A program made the translations under genes and the position numbers. From positions 1,364,001 to 1,428,000 of the forward strand of contig NZ_CP116384.1 in assembly GCF_028201475.1 (NCBI RefSeq): 64,000 nucleotides of DNA. Direction: 5' to 3'. Below the pieces are notes generated by a model that saw nothing but the letters and a program-made list of their open reading frames with translations, made no database searches and was not told where the DNA came from. This document shows positions 41,873-50,857 of this stretch, piece by piece; within the stretch, counting starts at the first letter, position 1; each line of letters begins with the position of its first letter. Source of the stretch: Vibrio sp. SCSIO 43137. GTDB taxonomy: Bacteria; Pseudomonadota; Gammaproteobacteria; Enterobacterales; Vibrionaceae.

Positions 41873-42787
41873 TCAAATCTCATGTATTCGGGCCTTTTCC
41901 AGTAAGAAGTCTACCAGAACCCGGATTCTGCGTGCCTTCTGACTATTCTGAGAAAAGTAAACATACAAGCCCGGATACTTGTACCAATAAGGCTCCAGTA
42001 CAGGAACCAGTGATCCATCATTAAAGTGTCGCTTCATTAGCGGTGTCAGAAAGCGCCCGATACCCAAACCGGCGTGCGCAGCATCAACAATAATGTCAGT
42101 ATCATTGACCACTATCGCTTTAGGCATCTCTACCGTAATGGTATTACCGCTATCATCCAGCAGCAGTGGAGCAAGACGATTTGAAGCACCAAACCGATAC
42201 TGAATCACCTTATGATTTTCCAGATCCTGAGGCGTTTCCGGTGTTCCATTGAGGTCGAGATACTCAGGTGAAGCAAACAACGCTTCTTCTATTTTCGGTG
42301 TCAATTGTCTGGCCACCAGCCCTTCTTCTATGCGGTCTCCGAAGCGGATACCCACATCAATACCCTCTTTAATAATATTAACTGACGTGTCAGAGACTGA
42401 AATCTCTAACTCTATTTCAGGGTAAAGGCGATAAAAGTCAGGAAAGATCTGGCGCAGAACACTTTGATAAACAAAACGGGGAACAGTAATACTCACTTTA
42501 CCTGAAGGGGCATTACTCAGGTCATGTACCCCCTCCAGCGCATAGTTTAATGTCGCCAGCGCCTCAGAGGTGTTGTTTAACAAAAACTTACCCGCTTCTG
42601 TCAGGCTCATTTGCCGGGTTGAGCGCCTGAACAAGGGTACACCAAGCTTGGTTTCCAGCAACTTTAACGACTGACTGACCGACGGCGCTGCCATTTCAAG
42701 TTTTCTCGCGGCCCCGCGAATACTCCCTTCCTTGGCAATAACGTGAAAAATCATTATCTGATTGTAACTAGCTCCGGCACCTTTCAT
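41873..42787 (-). CDS. LysR-family transcriptional regulator
   Basis: A 304-residue LysR regulator. HTH: AKEGSIRGAARKLEMAAPSVSQ, then LKLLETKLGVPLFRRSTRQ; effector domain from GKVSITVPRFVYQ. It diverges from the flavodoxin-fold/NTF2 fusion gene across 128 bp and most likely controls it. Confidence 0.88.
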   Translation of the reverse strand: MKGAGASYNQIMIFHVIAKEGSIRGAARKLEMAAPSVSQSLKLLETKLGVPLFRRSTRQMSLTEAGKFLLNNTSEALATLNYALEGVHDLSNAPSGKVSITVPRFVYQSVLRQIFPDFYRLYPEIELEISVSDTSVNIIKEGIDVGIRFGDRIEEGLVARQLTPKIEEALFASPEYLDLNGTPETPQDLENHKVIQYRFGASNRLAPLLLDDSGNTITVEMPKAIVVNDTDIIVDAAHAGLGIGRFLTPLMKRHFNDGSLVPVLEPYWYKYPGLYVYFSQNSQKARRIRVLVDFLLEKARIHEI

Positions 42788-42809
42788 TATTATTCACCCG
42801 CTCTTGATT

Positions 42810-42826
42810 GTTAGGAAAACACTAAC
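42810..42826. promoter_or_regulatory. LysR-type operator candidate
   Basis: GTTAG-GAAAACA-CTAAC is a 17-bp interrupted palindrome with T-N11-A geometry, 23 bp from the LysR start in the divergent region. Confidence 0.45.
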
Positions 42827-42915
42827 ACTCTAATAGGGTCAGGTCACCTAGAATATATCAGCGACTGTTTTAGAATAACTTTCATCTTTTAGAGCATACT
42901 TATTTCGGAGCAGTT

Positions 42916-43860
42916 ATGAGCAAAGTTGTGGTTATTTCCGGTCACCCTAATCTTGAACAATCATGGACTAACAAGGTTATTCTTAATCAACTGGAAAATA
43001 ATGTTGAGAGCATTGATACCCGTCGTCTGGATAGCCTGTATCCGGATTATAAAATCGATATTGAGGCTGAACAGGCAGCACTGACTAAGGCGGATATTAT
43101 CGTGCTGCAGTACCCTTACTACTGGTACAGCGCGCCGGCACTACTTAAGAAGTGGATCGATGATGTCTTTGCCTTCAACTTCGCGTTTGGTCCTGAAGGC
43201 GACAAACTGAAAAACAAACACTTTATTCTTTCATTCACCGTGGGTGGTCCTGAAGAGTCTTACGATCCGCTGGGATACAACCACTTCACCATTGAGCAAC
43301 TCGCTTATCCGCTGCAGCAGACTGCTTATCTGGCAGGAATGGTATTCCAGAAACCAGTTTATACCCACCGCATGGTGTATATCCCCGGAGTTTACAACAC
43401 TCAGGAAGAAGTAGAACAGCGCGCAAATGACCATGCTGAGCGGCTATTGAGTAAAATTGACCAACTAAGTAACTCTGTTGAAGCAAAATTTGAACTGTTT
43501 GTTAAGCAGTGGTTTGACCGTTTCGATCAACTACCGGCAGACAACAGCGAGTTCCTTAAGCATATTCCGGAAGCCTTTGAACTGGATGCTGTCGGCGATA
43601 AGTTCAGCGGCCGTGCCGGATTTAACGACTGGTATCAGTCACTGCTTAATCTTTTCAAACCGGGTGTCACTCACCTGATCGAACAAGTTTCACTGACTCC
43701 TGCAGACGATGGCCGTTACAACGCTGAACTTCGCGTACGTACTCAGGGTGAAATGACCAATGGTGAAAGCCTGAACCAACTGTTTAACGAAGACTGGGCA
43801 GTCTCTATGGACGAGTCTGGCGAATTCACCATCCACAGCTACAAAGTCACTGCGGTATAG
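42916..43860 (+). CDS. Flavodoxin-fold NAD(P)H oxidoreductase fused to an NTF2-like domain
   Basis: A 314-residue protein in two parts. Residues 1-190 are a Flavodoxin_2-type quinone reductase (KVVVISGHPN, ADIIVLQYPYYWYSAPALLKKWIDDVFAFNFAFG, KHFILSFTVGGPEE), similar to KefF/MdaB. Residues about 195-314 form an NTF2-like domain (FELFVKQWFDRFDQLP, ELRVRTQGEMTNG). The usual enzyme ends near 190-200, so the extra domain is unusual. It is divergent from a LysR gene and followed after 25 bp by a secreted SnoaL-like gene. It is probably involved in quinone or electrophile reduction. Confidence 0.82.
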   Translation: MSKVVVISGHPNLEQSWTNKVILNQLENNVESIDTRRLDSLYPDYKIDIEAEQAALTKADIIVLQYPYYWYSAPALLKKWIDDVFAFNFAFGPEGDKLKNKHFILSFTVGGPEESYDPLGYNHFTIEQLAYPLQQTAYLAGMVFQKPVYTHRMVYIPGVYNTQEEVEQRANDHAERLLSKIDQLSNSVEAKFELFVKQWFDRFDQLPADNSEFLKHIPEAFELDAVGDKFSGRAGFNDWYQSLLNLFKPGVTHLIEQVSLTPADDGRYNAELRVRTQGEMTNGESLNQLFNEDWAVSMDESGEFTIHSYKVTAV

Positions 43861-43885
43861 CAGTGTTAAAATGAGGAGAGTAACA

Positions 43886-44455
43886 ATGAAATCCCTACTA
43901 AAACACGTTCTGATTCTGGCAGGACTCACTTCTGGTCTGGCACATGCTGCCGCAGATGTTGCCATGAGTAATACAAAAGCAGCCAAAGATGCCGTGGAGA
44001 TTAACACTCCGTCTCTATGGCCTAAACCTGCCAATCCTGTCGCTCAGGGTTCAGAAAACAGTAACGCCCTTAAAGTGGTTCAGGGCTTCTTCGGTGCTTA
44101 TGGTAAAGGCGATATGCAAGGACTAAAACAGTTTGTTGCCGAGGACGTAGAGTGGCATATTCCCGGACGTCATCCGCTGGCGGGAACCAAACGTGGTATC
44201 GATGAGTTTGTTGCTTTCTTCAATCAACTTGGTGCTGCAGGCTTTGCCGCAGAGGTAATGATTCTCGCTGCCAATGATACCTATGTGATTGACGCGCATC
44301 GTGGCTGGAGCTCAAAGGCAGATGAGAATATCGACCTGAACTGGATTCTTCTTTATCAGATTGAAGATGGCAAAATTAAGCGCGTTCAGAACTTCTCCGG
44401 TGACCTTTATGAGTCTGATAAGTTCTTTGCAAAGTTTGCTGCATCACAAAAATAG
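43886..44455 (+). CDS. Secreted SnoaL-like protein (NTF2 fold)
   Basis: A 189-residue protein with an N-terminal signal peptide (MKSLLKHVLILAGLTSGLAHA). After about 45 linker residues a SnoaL-like domain follows (VVQGFFGAYGKGDMQGLKQFVAEDVEWHIPG, GIDEFVAFFNQLG, IDLNWILLYQIEDGKIKRVQNFSGD). The ATG at 43886 follows GAGGAG; the ORF extends five codons upstream through that site. It is in an operon with the fused oxidoreductase, suggesting a periplasmic partner function, which remains unknown. Confidence 0.8.
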   Translation: MKSLLKHVLILAGLTSGLAHAAADVAMSNTKAAKDAVEINTPSLWPKPANPVAQGSENSNALKVVQGFFGAYGKGDMQGLKQFVAEDVEWHIPGRHPLAGTKRGIDEFVAFFNQLGAAGFAAEVMILAANDTYVIDAHRGWSSKADENIDLNWILLYQIEDGKIKRVQNFSGDLYESDKFFAKFAASQK

Positions 44456-44492
44456 CGATTTGAGCTAACCTATAAGCTACCATTAAAACCAA

Positions 44493-44524
44493 TGCCCCTC
44501 AGCCTGTTTCAGTGCTGAGGGGCA
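44493..44524. terminator. Terminator between convergent SnoaL-like genes
   Basis: TGCCCCTCAGC (44493-44503) and GCTGAGGGGCA (44514-44524) form an 11-bp stem with a 10-nt loop. T-rich sequence follows in both directions, so it can serve both genes. Confidence 0.8.
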
Positions 44525-44535
44525 ATAGTTAACTT

Positions 44536-45039
44536 TTATTCTTCAACGTCACCGGCAGTGTTGGCCGGAATCGGGTTTGCCAGCCCGACAATGTAGCGCT
44601 CTATCACAGGCAGCTCTTTATCCGCCTCTTCACGCATCACCCAAAGCTGCTCAACCCGCAAATCAGTATAACGGCCGTCTTTAAAATCCCCGCGCCAGCG
44701 GAGAAAAAACTGAGCCTGATATTTGCCATTGGCCAGATACTCAACACTAATGCTGTCAATTTCATGATCATCAGAGTTCAGCAGAGAATGGATCCAGCGA
44801 TGCCACTGTTTAAACTCCTCCCGCGAGCGGACTTTATAATCGGGAAAATCGACATAAACATCGTCCGCCACCAGATCATGAAATGCTTCAGCGTCCAGAT
44901 GCTCGTTGTCACAGCTCGCTCTTTCATACATGGAAAAGACTTTATGCACAAAGCTTTTAATGTCGTTTTTGGTGAACTTATGACTGCGGAAAGCAGCCAT
45001 AAGGTTTTGATACTCCAGCGTCGGCGTGTAGTTATTCAT
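44536..45039 (-). CDS. NTF2/SnoaL-like protein (cytoplasmic)
   Basis: A 167-residue protein with an NTF2-like domain (FVHKVFSMYERASCDNEHLDAEAFHDLVADDVYVDFPDY, YQAQFFLRWRGDFKDGRY) and no signal peptide. The start overlaps the end of the upstream ABM gene (ATG at 45039; another ATG directly before it at 45042), so the pair is translationally coupled. Its domain resembles the C-terminal half of the 42.9-kb fusion more than the secreted SnoaL-like proteins. Function unknown. Confidence 0.75.
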   Translation of the reverse strand: MNNYTPTLEYQNLMAAFRSHKFTKNDIKSFVHKVFSMYERASCDNEHLDAEAFHDLVADDVYVDFPDYKVRSREEFKQWHRWIHSLLNSDDHEIDSISVEYLANGKYQAQFFLRWRGDFKDGRYTDLRVEQLWVMREEADKELPVIERYIVGLANPIPANTAGDVEE

Positions 45040-45340
45040 CATTCGCTTCCAGGGCAAACTCTGTCGCCTGCATAGTTTTCATATCAACCCACTCAAACCA
45101 CGGGCGAGCCTGCTCAAAGTGCTCTTGCATATGTGCACTGGCCAGATGCGCCTGCAACTCTTGTTCTGATGCCCACTCTTCATAAAGGAACAGAATGTTT
45201 TCATCGTCAGCAGTAATGTTCTGCTGATAACGGATACAGCCTGACTCTTCACGCACAATCACGGCCAGTTCCTGCATATGTTGTAGAAAGGTTTGTTTAA
45301 ATTCAGGCTTTACTTTGCCTGCTACGGTTACAATGATCAT
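45032..45340 (-). CDS. Antibiotic biosynthesis monooxygenase-like protein
   Basis: A 102-residue ABM-family protein (IIVTVAGKVKPEFKQTFLQHM, EESGCIRYQQNI, LFLYEEWASEQELQAHLASAHMQ). It resembles YgiN-type quinol monooxygenases. The ATG at 45340 has GGAG upstream; four extra codons precede it in frame. It is the first gene of a two-gene leftward operon divergent from a LysR gene, so it is probably LysR-controlled. Confidence 0.83.
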   Translation of the reverse strand: MIIVTVAGKVKPEFKQTFLQHMQELAVIVREESGCIRYQQNITADDENILFLYEEWASEQELQAHLASAHMQEHFEQARPWFEWVDMKTMQATEFALEANDE

Positions 45341-45425
45341 CTTAATCTCCATTATCTGTAAGTTGATATGAGACTATTTTAGGCAGGAATTTCTTTCAGA
45401 AAAAGACAATTAATGACACAATACA

Positions 45426-45455
45426 TTTATCTTTTTTGTAAATAATAGAGATAAA
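45426..45455. promoter_or_regulatory. Inverted repeat upstream of the LysR gene at 45.5 kb
   Basis: TTTATCT (45426-45432) and AGATAAA (45449-45455) are inverted arms spaced 16 bp, ending 4 bp before the LysR start codon. Possibly an autoregulatory site. Confidence 0.3.
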
Positions 45456-45458
45456 CTA

Positions 45459-46367
45459 ATGAACAAAATTGACCCGAAATTGCTTCAGGTTTTTGCTGAT
45501 GTTGTCGATCAAGGGAGCTTCACCGGAGCTGCTGACGTCAGGGAAACAAATGTCTCTTACATTACAAGACAGATAAAAAAGCTGGAGGCAGAGCTAAAGG
45601 CACTGTTGTTAAACCGTTCAACCCGGGCACTCTCCTTAACCGAGACAGGTCAGCAGGTTTATCAACACGCCAGACAGATCAATGAGCTGATGAAGGACGT
45701 CTCTACCATAGCAGATAACCAGTCCGACCAACTAACGGGTAGCTTACGAATTACCAGTGCCGCCTATATTGGTAAGAAGTTTCTCTTTCCTATCATAGAG
45801 AGATTGTGCGATGAGCACCCTGATATCAACATTGAGTTGCAACTGAATGATCATCAGGTAGATATCATTCGCGACAGGTTTGATATGGCAATCCGTGTCT
45901 GGAAGCCTAAAAGTGTGGATTTAGTGGGTCAAAAATTACTGGATGTTCGCTTTCTGCTAGCTGCCAGCCCAAGCTTTATCGACAAGCATGGCCTTCCGCA
46001 GACTATTGAGGATCTTAAATCTCTTCCTGCTATCGTCTACGCAAGAAAGGGGCACACCAACAAAGCCTTTAACTATATTGATGACAGCGGAAAACTGCGT
46101 TCGTTTGATATCAATGCCAACCTCTGTGTCAATGACGCAGAGCAGCTCAATCAATGTATCGCCAACGGCAAGCGCTATTATGTTCCAACTAATTTTATGG
46201 TGGCAGATAAGATTAAAAATGGTGAGCTGATTCAGCTATTGCCGGCACTGAACTTTCCCGCAGAAGAGTCCATCTATGCCGTTTATCCAAACCGCGAGCT
46301 GTCCAGAATCGCCAAATTGCTTATTGGTGAACTGAAAAAAGATCTTCAGCAATACCATATGACGTAA
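45459..46367 (+). CDS. LysR-family transcriptional regulator
   Basis: A 302-residue LysR protein. HTH: DVVDQGSFTGAADVRETNVSYITRQ, then IKKLEAELKALLLNRSTRAL; effector domain from GSLRITSAAYIGKK. It diverges from the ABM/NTF2 operon across 118 bp, its likely target. Confidence 0.88.
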   Translation: MNKIDPKLLQVFADVVDQGSFTGAADVRETNVSYITRQIKKLEAELKALLLNRSTRALSLTETGQQVYQHARQINELMKDVSTIADNQSDQLTGSLRITSAAYIGKKFLFPIIERLCDEHPDINIELQLNDHQVDIIRDRFDMAIRVWKPKSVDLVGQKLLDVRFLLAASPSFIDKHGLPQTIEDLKSLPAIVYARKGHTNKAFNYIDDSGKLRSFDINANLCVNDAEQLNQCIANGKRYYVPTNFMVADKIKNGELIQLLPALNFPAEESIYAVYPNRELSRIAKLLIGELKKDLQQYHMT

Positions 46368-46473
46368 TGGCAAGGCAAAGACTAAAGGCAAGCCCGCCGG
46401 ACTTGCCTCTAAATAACCTACCTTTAAGTATGTTTTAAAACATAAAACTGATTCTCTGCTGTCTGAGAAAGTT

Positions 46474-46842
46474 TTAGTCAGCGTACTGCAACGACATCTT
46501 GCTGATCTTACCCTGCTCATTCCACCAGTAGTGATAGTGCGCTTTCCAGACACTCCAGTTCACTTCTGTTTTCGCATATGAGTCATCACCTTGCAGTATT
46601 TTTCTGTGGGCAAAAGAGTCACCGGAAGGAATCACCTCATTCAGTGCCCAGCGGCGGATCGCCTCCTTGCCAACAAACTGTCTTGATACATCAATCATCA
46701 CTGCATCATCAGCAAAACAAGCCATATAAGCCTCAATATCCCGTGCCTGTGTGCTGTTCTGGTAACAATCTATCGCCGTTGGCAGAGGTTGAGCAAAGGC
46801 TGAACCCGCCAACAGACTTAGCCAAATCAGATAATATTTCAT
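46474..46842 (-). CDS. Secreted SnoaL-like protein (NTF2 fold)
   Basis: A 122-residue protein with a signal peptide (cleavage near AGSAFA-QP). The mature part is a compact SnoaL-like domain: AIDCYQNSTQARDIEAYMACFADDAVMIDVS, GKEAIRRWALNEV, VWKAHYHYWWNEQGKISKMSLQYAD. Function unknown. It stands alone, convergent with the LysR gene, with an AGGCAAG/CTTGCCT hairpin (46386-46408) between them. Confidence 0.78.
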   Translation of the reverse strand: MKYYLIWLSLLAGSAFAQPLPTAIDCYQNSTQARDIEAYMACFADDAVMIDVSRQFVGKEAIRRWALNEVIPSGDSFAHRKILQGDDSYAKTEVNWSVWKAHYHYWWNEQGKISKMSLQYAD

Positions 46843-47095
46843 AGTCTCGCTTCCTTTTCAGTTAACCCACCCATCCGGTTTAAACTGTCTACCGGACGCT
46901 GAAGATGCTAAGAAGAATAGCGAAATCACTGTTTAGAAAATTGAAGATTACTGCCCCGTTTTTTGCACTTTATTGCCACTGTAAGCATTGTGTCAAAAAT
47001 GGATAAAAGCCTTTTGCCTGATAGGACATTGAATCCGCCAAATTAGGATCAAATAGTAAAAACTTATCCATATCTGACAGGATATCCTTACCACT

Positions 47096-47611
47096 ATGAA
47101 AAAGCGATTTTCACTTTCAAGCTTACTTATTCTTCTGCTCTCATCAACAAGCTACGCTGCAACGGATGCTTCAACTGATGTTTCGGTTATGCCTGAGGCA
47201 GACCCGATCTGCAATAACACCCTAGTATGTGAGTTGGGCTCTAAAGCTGAACAGGCCTTTTTTCAGGGCTGGGCAAACGGTGACTGGTCAGATTTTCAGG
47301 CCATGCTGAACAAAGATGATCTAATCTTCCAGTTTCCCGCTGGTCCTCTGAAAGGCCGGACAGAAGGCAAGCAAGGGTATCAGAATATGGTCAACTGGAT
47401 CGCCCATCATATTGAGAGCAAAAACAGAATACATAAGAGTGTCCGAAACCAGCGATTTGGTTTAGATGACTGGTACTACTTTGCTGATGAAGCCGATGGG
47501 ACTTTCTACGGGAACGCATACACTGGCAGCCACTTTATCGGTTTCCGGTTTAATAATGGCAAGATTGTAGAGTACCGCGAATATGTCGGCGACCTGACTC
47601 ACTGGAAATAA
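47096..47611 (+). CDS. Secreted SnoaL-like protein (NTF2 fold)
   Basis: A 171-residue protein with a signal peptide (KKRFSLSSLLILLLSSTSYA). The mature domain has a pair of cysteines near its start (ICNNTLVCELG), possibly a disulfide in the periplasm. An NTF2-like domain follows (AEQAFFQGWANGDWSDFQAMLNKDDLIFQFP, FIGFRFNNGKIVEYREYVGD). Function unknown. It is the last of the cluster of NTF2-like genes starting at 41.3 kb. Confidence 0.77.
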   Translation: MKKRFSLSSLLILLLSSTSYAATDASTDVSVMPEADPICNNTLVCELGSKAEQAFFQGWANGDWSDFQAMLNKDDLIFQFPAGPLKGRTEGKQGYQNMVNWIAHHIESKNRIHKSVRNQRFGLDDWYYFADEADGTFYGNAYTGSHFIGFRFNNGKIVEYREYVGDLTHWK

Positions 47612-47613
47612 AC

Positions 47614-47650
47614 AGAAAAAAAGGCACGCTTACTCATAAAAAGCGTGCCT
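47614..47650. terminator. Terminator after the SnoaL-like gene at 47.1 kb
   Basis: AGGCACGCTT (47622-47631) and AAGCGTGCCT (47641-47650) form a 10-bp stem. The clear T-run lies on the minus strand, so it may also end leftward transcription from the hydroxylase gene. Confidence 0.7.
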
Positions 47651-47870
47651 GTACGTTAGTGGTTACGTAAAAAGAATCTAAACAAAGCCGACGCAACAAC
47701 CACTCCCCCGTTGTTGTATGCGATTGCTTTTACTTGTTCAGTCACACAAGTTTATGTTTCTTATTACTCTGTCACAATTCCAGTTTAGAGTCCCCCTATT
47801 CCTTAACGGACTATCCCATAGGTTTCCTTTACCCTAGCCATTGTCAAACGGAGGAGTGCGCTATTTTTAA

Positions 47871-48761
47871 CTACCTTCCCTTCTGCTCCTGCTGCCAAGC
47901 CCATAACGGCGACTTAACTAACAGCTTAAACCGGTAACCCCAACCCGGTGCATACCACATCTGACTGGCCAGCTTGGCGTAACCGTGGAAATAGACCTTT
48001 ATCGGGTTAACCGTATTAATGCGTGGGAAAACACCATACTTCACCTCTTCCTCTTCACGGGCGAAGGTGCCGAACATTCTGTCCCAGATAATCAGGATAC
48101 CGGCGTAGTTCTTATCCAGATACTGCTTATTGGTAGCATGATGAACCCTGTGATGAGACGGCGTATTAAATATCGCTTCAATGGGCCTTGGAAACTTACG
48201 CACCATTTCTGTGTGCAGCAGAGTCTGAAACACCTGAACTATGGTTTCGCACATCAGCACCACAAAAGGGTTAAAGCCGAGAAGAACCAAAGGAAGATGG
48301 AACAGAAACGGAAACAGAGAATCCAGCGGACCAAACCGGTAAGCCACCGAAATATTAAAATAAGGTGAGCTATGATGAACCGAATGCGTACCCCATGCCA
48401 GACCGTTACTATGCAGAAAGCGGTGCTCCCAGTAGTAAACCAAATCCGCCAGAATCAGGCAGCCAAGAATCGTCCAGCCTGTGGTCTGGAGCTGGGTGAT
48501 TGAGAAGTTTTCCCACACATAAAAGAACCCACCCACATAAGCGAGACCAATAACAAATATGGTTACAATCAGGAAAAACAGGGTAACAAAGTTAGTGGCA
48601 CTGTCGCCTACCATGTTCCAGCTTAGCTTTTTCTTAAATGCATAACGGATCAGCTCAATAGCGAAGATGGCGATGGCGACAAGAAAAAAGTTGTTATCAA
48701 TCCAGCTCTCAGTACCTATGATGTCGTTCTCTGAGAACCATTGCGTCATAAAATCAAACAT
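47871..48761 (-). CDS. Sterol desaturase / fatty-acid hydroxylase superfamily protein
   Basis: A 296-residue membrane di-iron enzyme with about four to five hydrophobic segments. The histidine boxes are HRFLH, HSVHHS and HRVHHATNKQY, as in sterol desaturases, carotene hydroxylases and fatty-acid hydroxylases. It would hydroxylate or desaturate a lipid in the inner membrane; substrate unknown. It lies 23 bp downstream of a small exported protein gene on the same strand. Confidence 0.87.
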   Translation of the reverse strand: MFDFMTQWFSENDIIGTESWIDNNFFLVAIAIFAIELIRYAFKKKLSWNMVGDSATNFVTLFFLIVTIFVIGLAYVGGFFYVWENFSITQLQTTGWTILGCLILADLVYYWEHRFLHSNGLAWGTHSVHHSSPYFNISVAYRFGPLDSLFPFLFHLPLVLLGFNPFVVLMCETIVQVFQTLLHTEMVRKFPRPIEAIFNTPSHHRVHHATNKQYLDKNYAGILIIWDRMFGTFAREEEEVKYGVFPRINTVNPIKVYFHGYAKLASQMWYAPGWGYRFKLLVKSPLWAWQQEQKGR

Positions 48762-48784
48762 ATAAATTGCCCTGAATAAATCTG

Positions 48785-49300
48785 TTACTGGTAAGAAACA
48801 GAGACTTCACTACCAGTCTCTACACCTTGTTGGTTGAAATAATGGATCTCAATAACAGCGCCTACTTCTCTCTGGTAATCAATTTCAGACCATGCATTTA
48901 CCAGTGCATTGGTATCGTATTTACCTCTTTTCAGTAGCTGCTTTGAACTGAGCGGAAGAGCAACCAGCTTCTGCTTATCAGCGGTAGCACTTACCTGATA
49001 ACCAATGGTCACCTTCGCTTGTGAGAAGTCACTATTGAAACTCTGGTACAGAACAATAATGCGATCAGTTTTACTGAGCAGTTGATCTGCTGAGCCATAC
49101 TGTACAAAGAACTGCTGCCAAAGCTGAGACACATCGCTTAAGGGGATCTCTTTTGTTAAGCCTTTCAGATAGCTTTTAGAAACCGCAGCAGAGGTAGTGA
49201 CTACCGGCTTAGCTTCCGTTGTGACCGGCTGGAATAAAACCAGCCCCCAGACCGTAGCAAAAATCGCTGCAGTAGCGAGTAATGATGGTGCTAACTTCAT
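48785..49300 (-). CDS. Exported or membrane-anchored protein of unknown function
   Basis: A 171-residue protein with an N-terminal signal or anchor (LLATAAIFATVWGLVLF). The soluble part is predicted periplasmic, with alternating strands (ADQLLSKTDRIIVLYQSFNSDFSQAKVTIGYQV) that recall GyrI-like effector-binding folds, though I am not confident. It is cotranscribed with the hydroxylase gene 23 bp downstream, which suggests a link to lipid modification. Confidence 0.6.
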   Translation of the reverse strand: MKLAPSLLATAAIFATVWGLVLFQPVTTEAKPVVTTSAAVSKSYLKGLTKEIPLSDVSQLWQQFFVQYGSADQLLSKTDRIIVLYQSFNSDFSQAKVTIGYQVSATADKQKLVALPLSSKQLLKRGKYDTNALVNAWSEIDYQREVGAVIEIHYFNQQGVETGSEVSVSYQ

Positions 49301-49457
49301 GTATATTCCGAATCTGTTTGTTGCTATGCCGGCAAGAATGCCAGCACAACAGTTAACAATTCGTTATCAAATATTTACTTTTGGAGAATTAAACGAAGCG
49401 GAAGTGGAACAAGAAGGAAAAAGGTTAGCGATAGACTGCCATCGCTAACCGGTAAAA

Positions 49458-50417
49458 CTAAGGCAGAAACACTTCTCCCAGCATACAGCGGACGCTGCCA
49501 CCACCTATGGTTTCAATGGTGCTGACATCGAAAGGAAGTAACTTTCCATGACTGGATAACTGCAACTTCTGTGTATCAGAGAAAGCATCATAAGCAGACT
49601 GAGACATCGCAATCACCTTGCTACCGTCCTGAGTTTCCAGTTGCAGAATATTGCCGCAAAAGTGGTTCATCTGCTCGATAGAAATGGAGATAACCTGCTT
49701 GGTTTTTGCCAGTGACTTAAGCACAAAGCGGCGCTCAAATTCCGGAATTAACTCATCACAAATCACGCAAAATTGCTCACCAACTGCCATCATCACATTG
49801 GTGTGATAAATAGGATTGCCGGAAGGAAGGGCGGTCTGGAACGATATAGCACGGTAGCCTGTTTGCTCCGCATACTCCTCCAGCACTTCGCGATCACAAC
49901 GATGAGAAAGTGCTGCATAGATAATCCGGTTCACATGATCCATTACCATTACACCAGTGCTTTCCAGATACGCTTGCTGCTCAGTAAAAGAGGTAAGGGA
50001 TATCTGTTTGTTAACTTGTTTTCCGTTTTGCTGTAAAAGCGCAGTCAGGGCGTCAAGGCGCACCTCTTTCTGCCGGTTCTCACAGGCCATAGGAAAGGTA
50101 AACAACTCACCCTGAGTAGTAGTGCTAAACCAGTTGTTAGGGAATACCGCATCGGGAGTTTCTGCCTGCAAAACAGGGTAATCAAATTCGACAACCTGTA
50201 CGCCTTCCTGACGCAAGGTTGCTACCATGGCATTAAACTCCGCCATCGCTTTGCGGCGCACATCCGCTTCATCAAAACTGACACTGTGCTGAAACTCATT
50301 ATCTTCTGCTGTTTCGGCGTTGTATTTAAACTCTTTTGGCGGAACCATCACCACGCAGCGGGCGTTCTGTGATGACTTTTTTGTATCCGGCCATTCCATT
50401 GCCTGAGGAAAATTCAT
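49458..50417 (-). CDS. ctlX: Arginine-deiminase-fold hydrolase (CtlX-like)
   Basis: A 319-residue protein of the amidinotransferase/deiminase superfamily closest to citrulline-utilisation hydrolase CtlX. Catalytic-site segments are FPNNWFST with the acidic neighbourhood, YHTNVMMAVG (catalytic histidine) and GGGSVRCMLGE (nucleophilic cysteine near the C-terminus). It is expected to hydrolyse citrulline or a related ureido/guanidino compound. It stands alone; no arginine or ornithine genes adjoin it. Confidence 0.82.
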   Translation of the reverse strand: MNFPQAMEWPDTKKSSQNARCVVMVPPKEFKYNAETAEDNEFQHSVSFDEADVRRKAMAEFNAMVATLRQEGVQVVEFDYPVLQAETPDAVFPNNWFSTTTQGELFTFPMACENRQKEVRLDALTALLQQNGKQVNKQISLTSFTEQQAYLESTGVMVMDHVNRIIYAALSHRCDREVLEEYAEQTGYRAISFQTALPSGNPIYHTNVMMAVGEQFCVICDELIPEFERRFVLKSLAKTKQVISISIEQMNHFCGNILQLETQDGSKVIAMSQSAYDAFSDTQKLQLSSHGKLLPFDVSTIETIGGGSVRCMLGEVFLP

Positions 50418-50857
50418 AATGATAAATCTATAAAATGGTACTTGCTTTGAAGTGTAACCAGAATGTTAATGGCCTTTTAACTGAATATACGGTGAATATT
50501 ATTGCAATACTGACTGTTTTCACTGGAAACTAACGACAATCCACCGGAAATAACTGCACCAACAACAATCAGCCTACAGTTATTTCTGTATATTTATCCA
50601 CCCCAACAACACTTAACTCTCTGAAATAGCTAAACCTAACAATCAGAAGCCACATCAAACTGAATAACTATCCCTTCAGCAATACATAACTATAAAGGCA
50701 ATATTCTATTCACAATAATCACTCTGTTTTAACAGGCTAATTGTGTTAAATTAAACAGGCTCAAATAATGCATTTCCCTCCGGCACTCTCTTTTCTTATT
50801 ACTTGGTCACTTGGCTATCCGATCTGTCTGTTGGCGGGAAAAAACAGGATAATAATT
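50418..50857. other. Gap between ctlX and the ABC exporter gene
   Basis: About 440 bp containing only the divergent promoters, by position. An ORF start at 50768 falls inside it but is rejected as the exporter start. I see no strong hairpin or operator. Confidence 0.4.

Noticed and set aside
50768..50857. 30 additional N-terminal codons for the ABC exporter
   Set aside because: The upstream sequence looks like promoter DNA, and AGGATAAT precedes the ATG at 50858.
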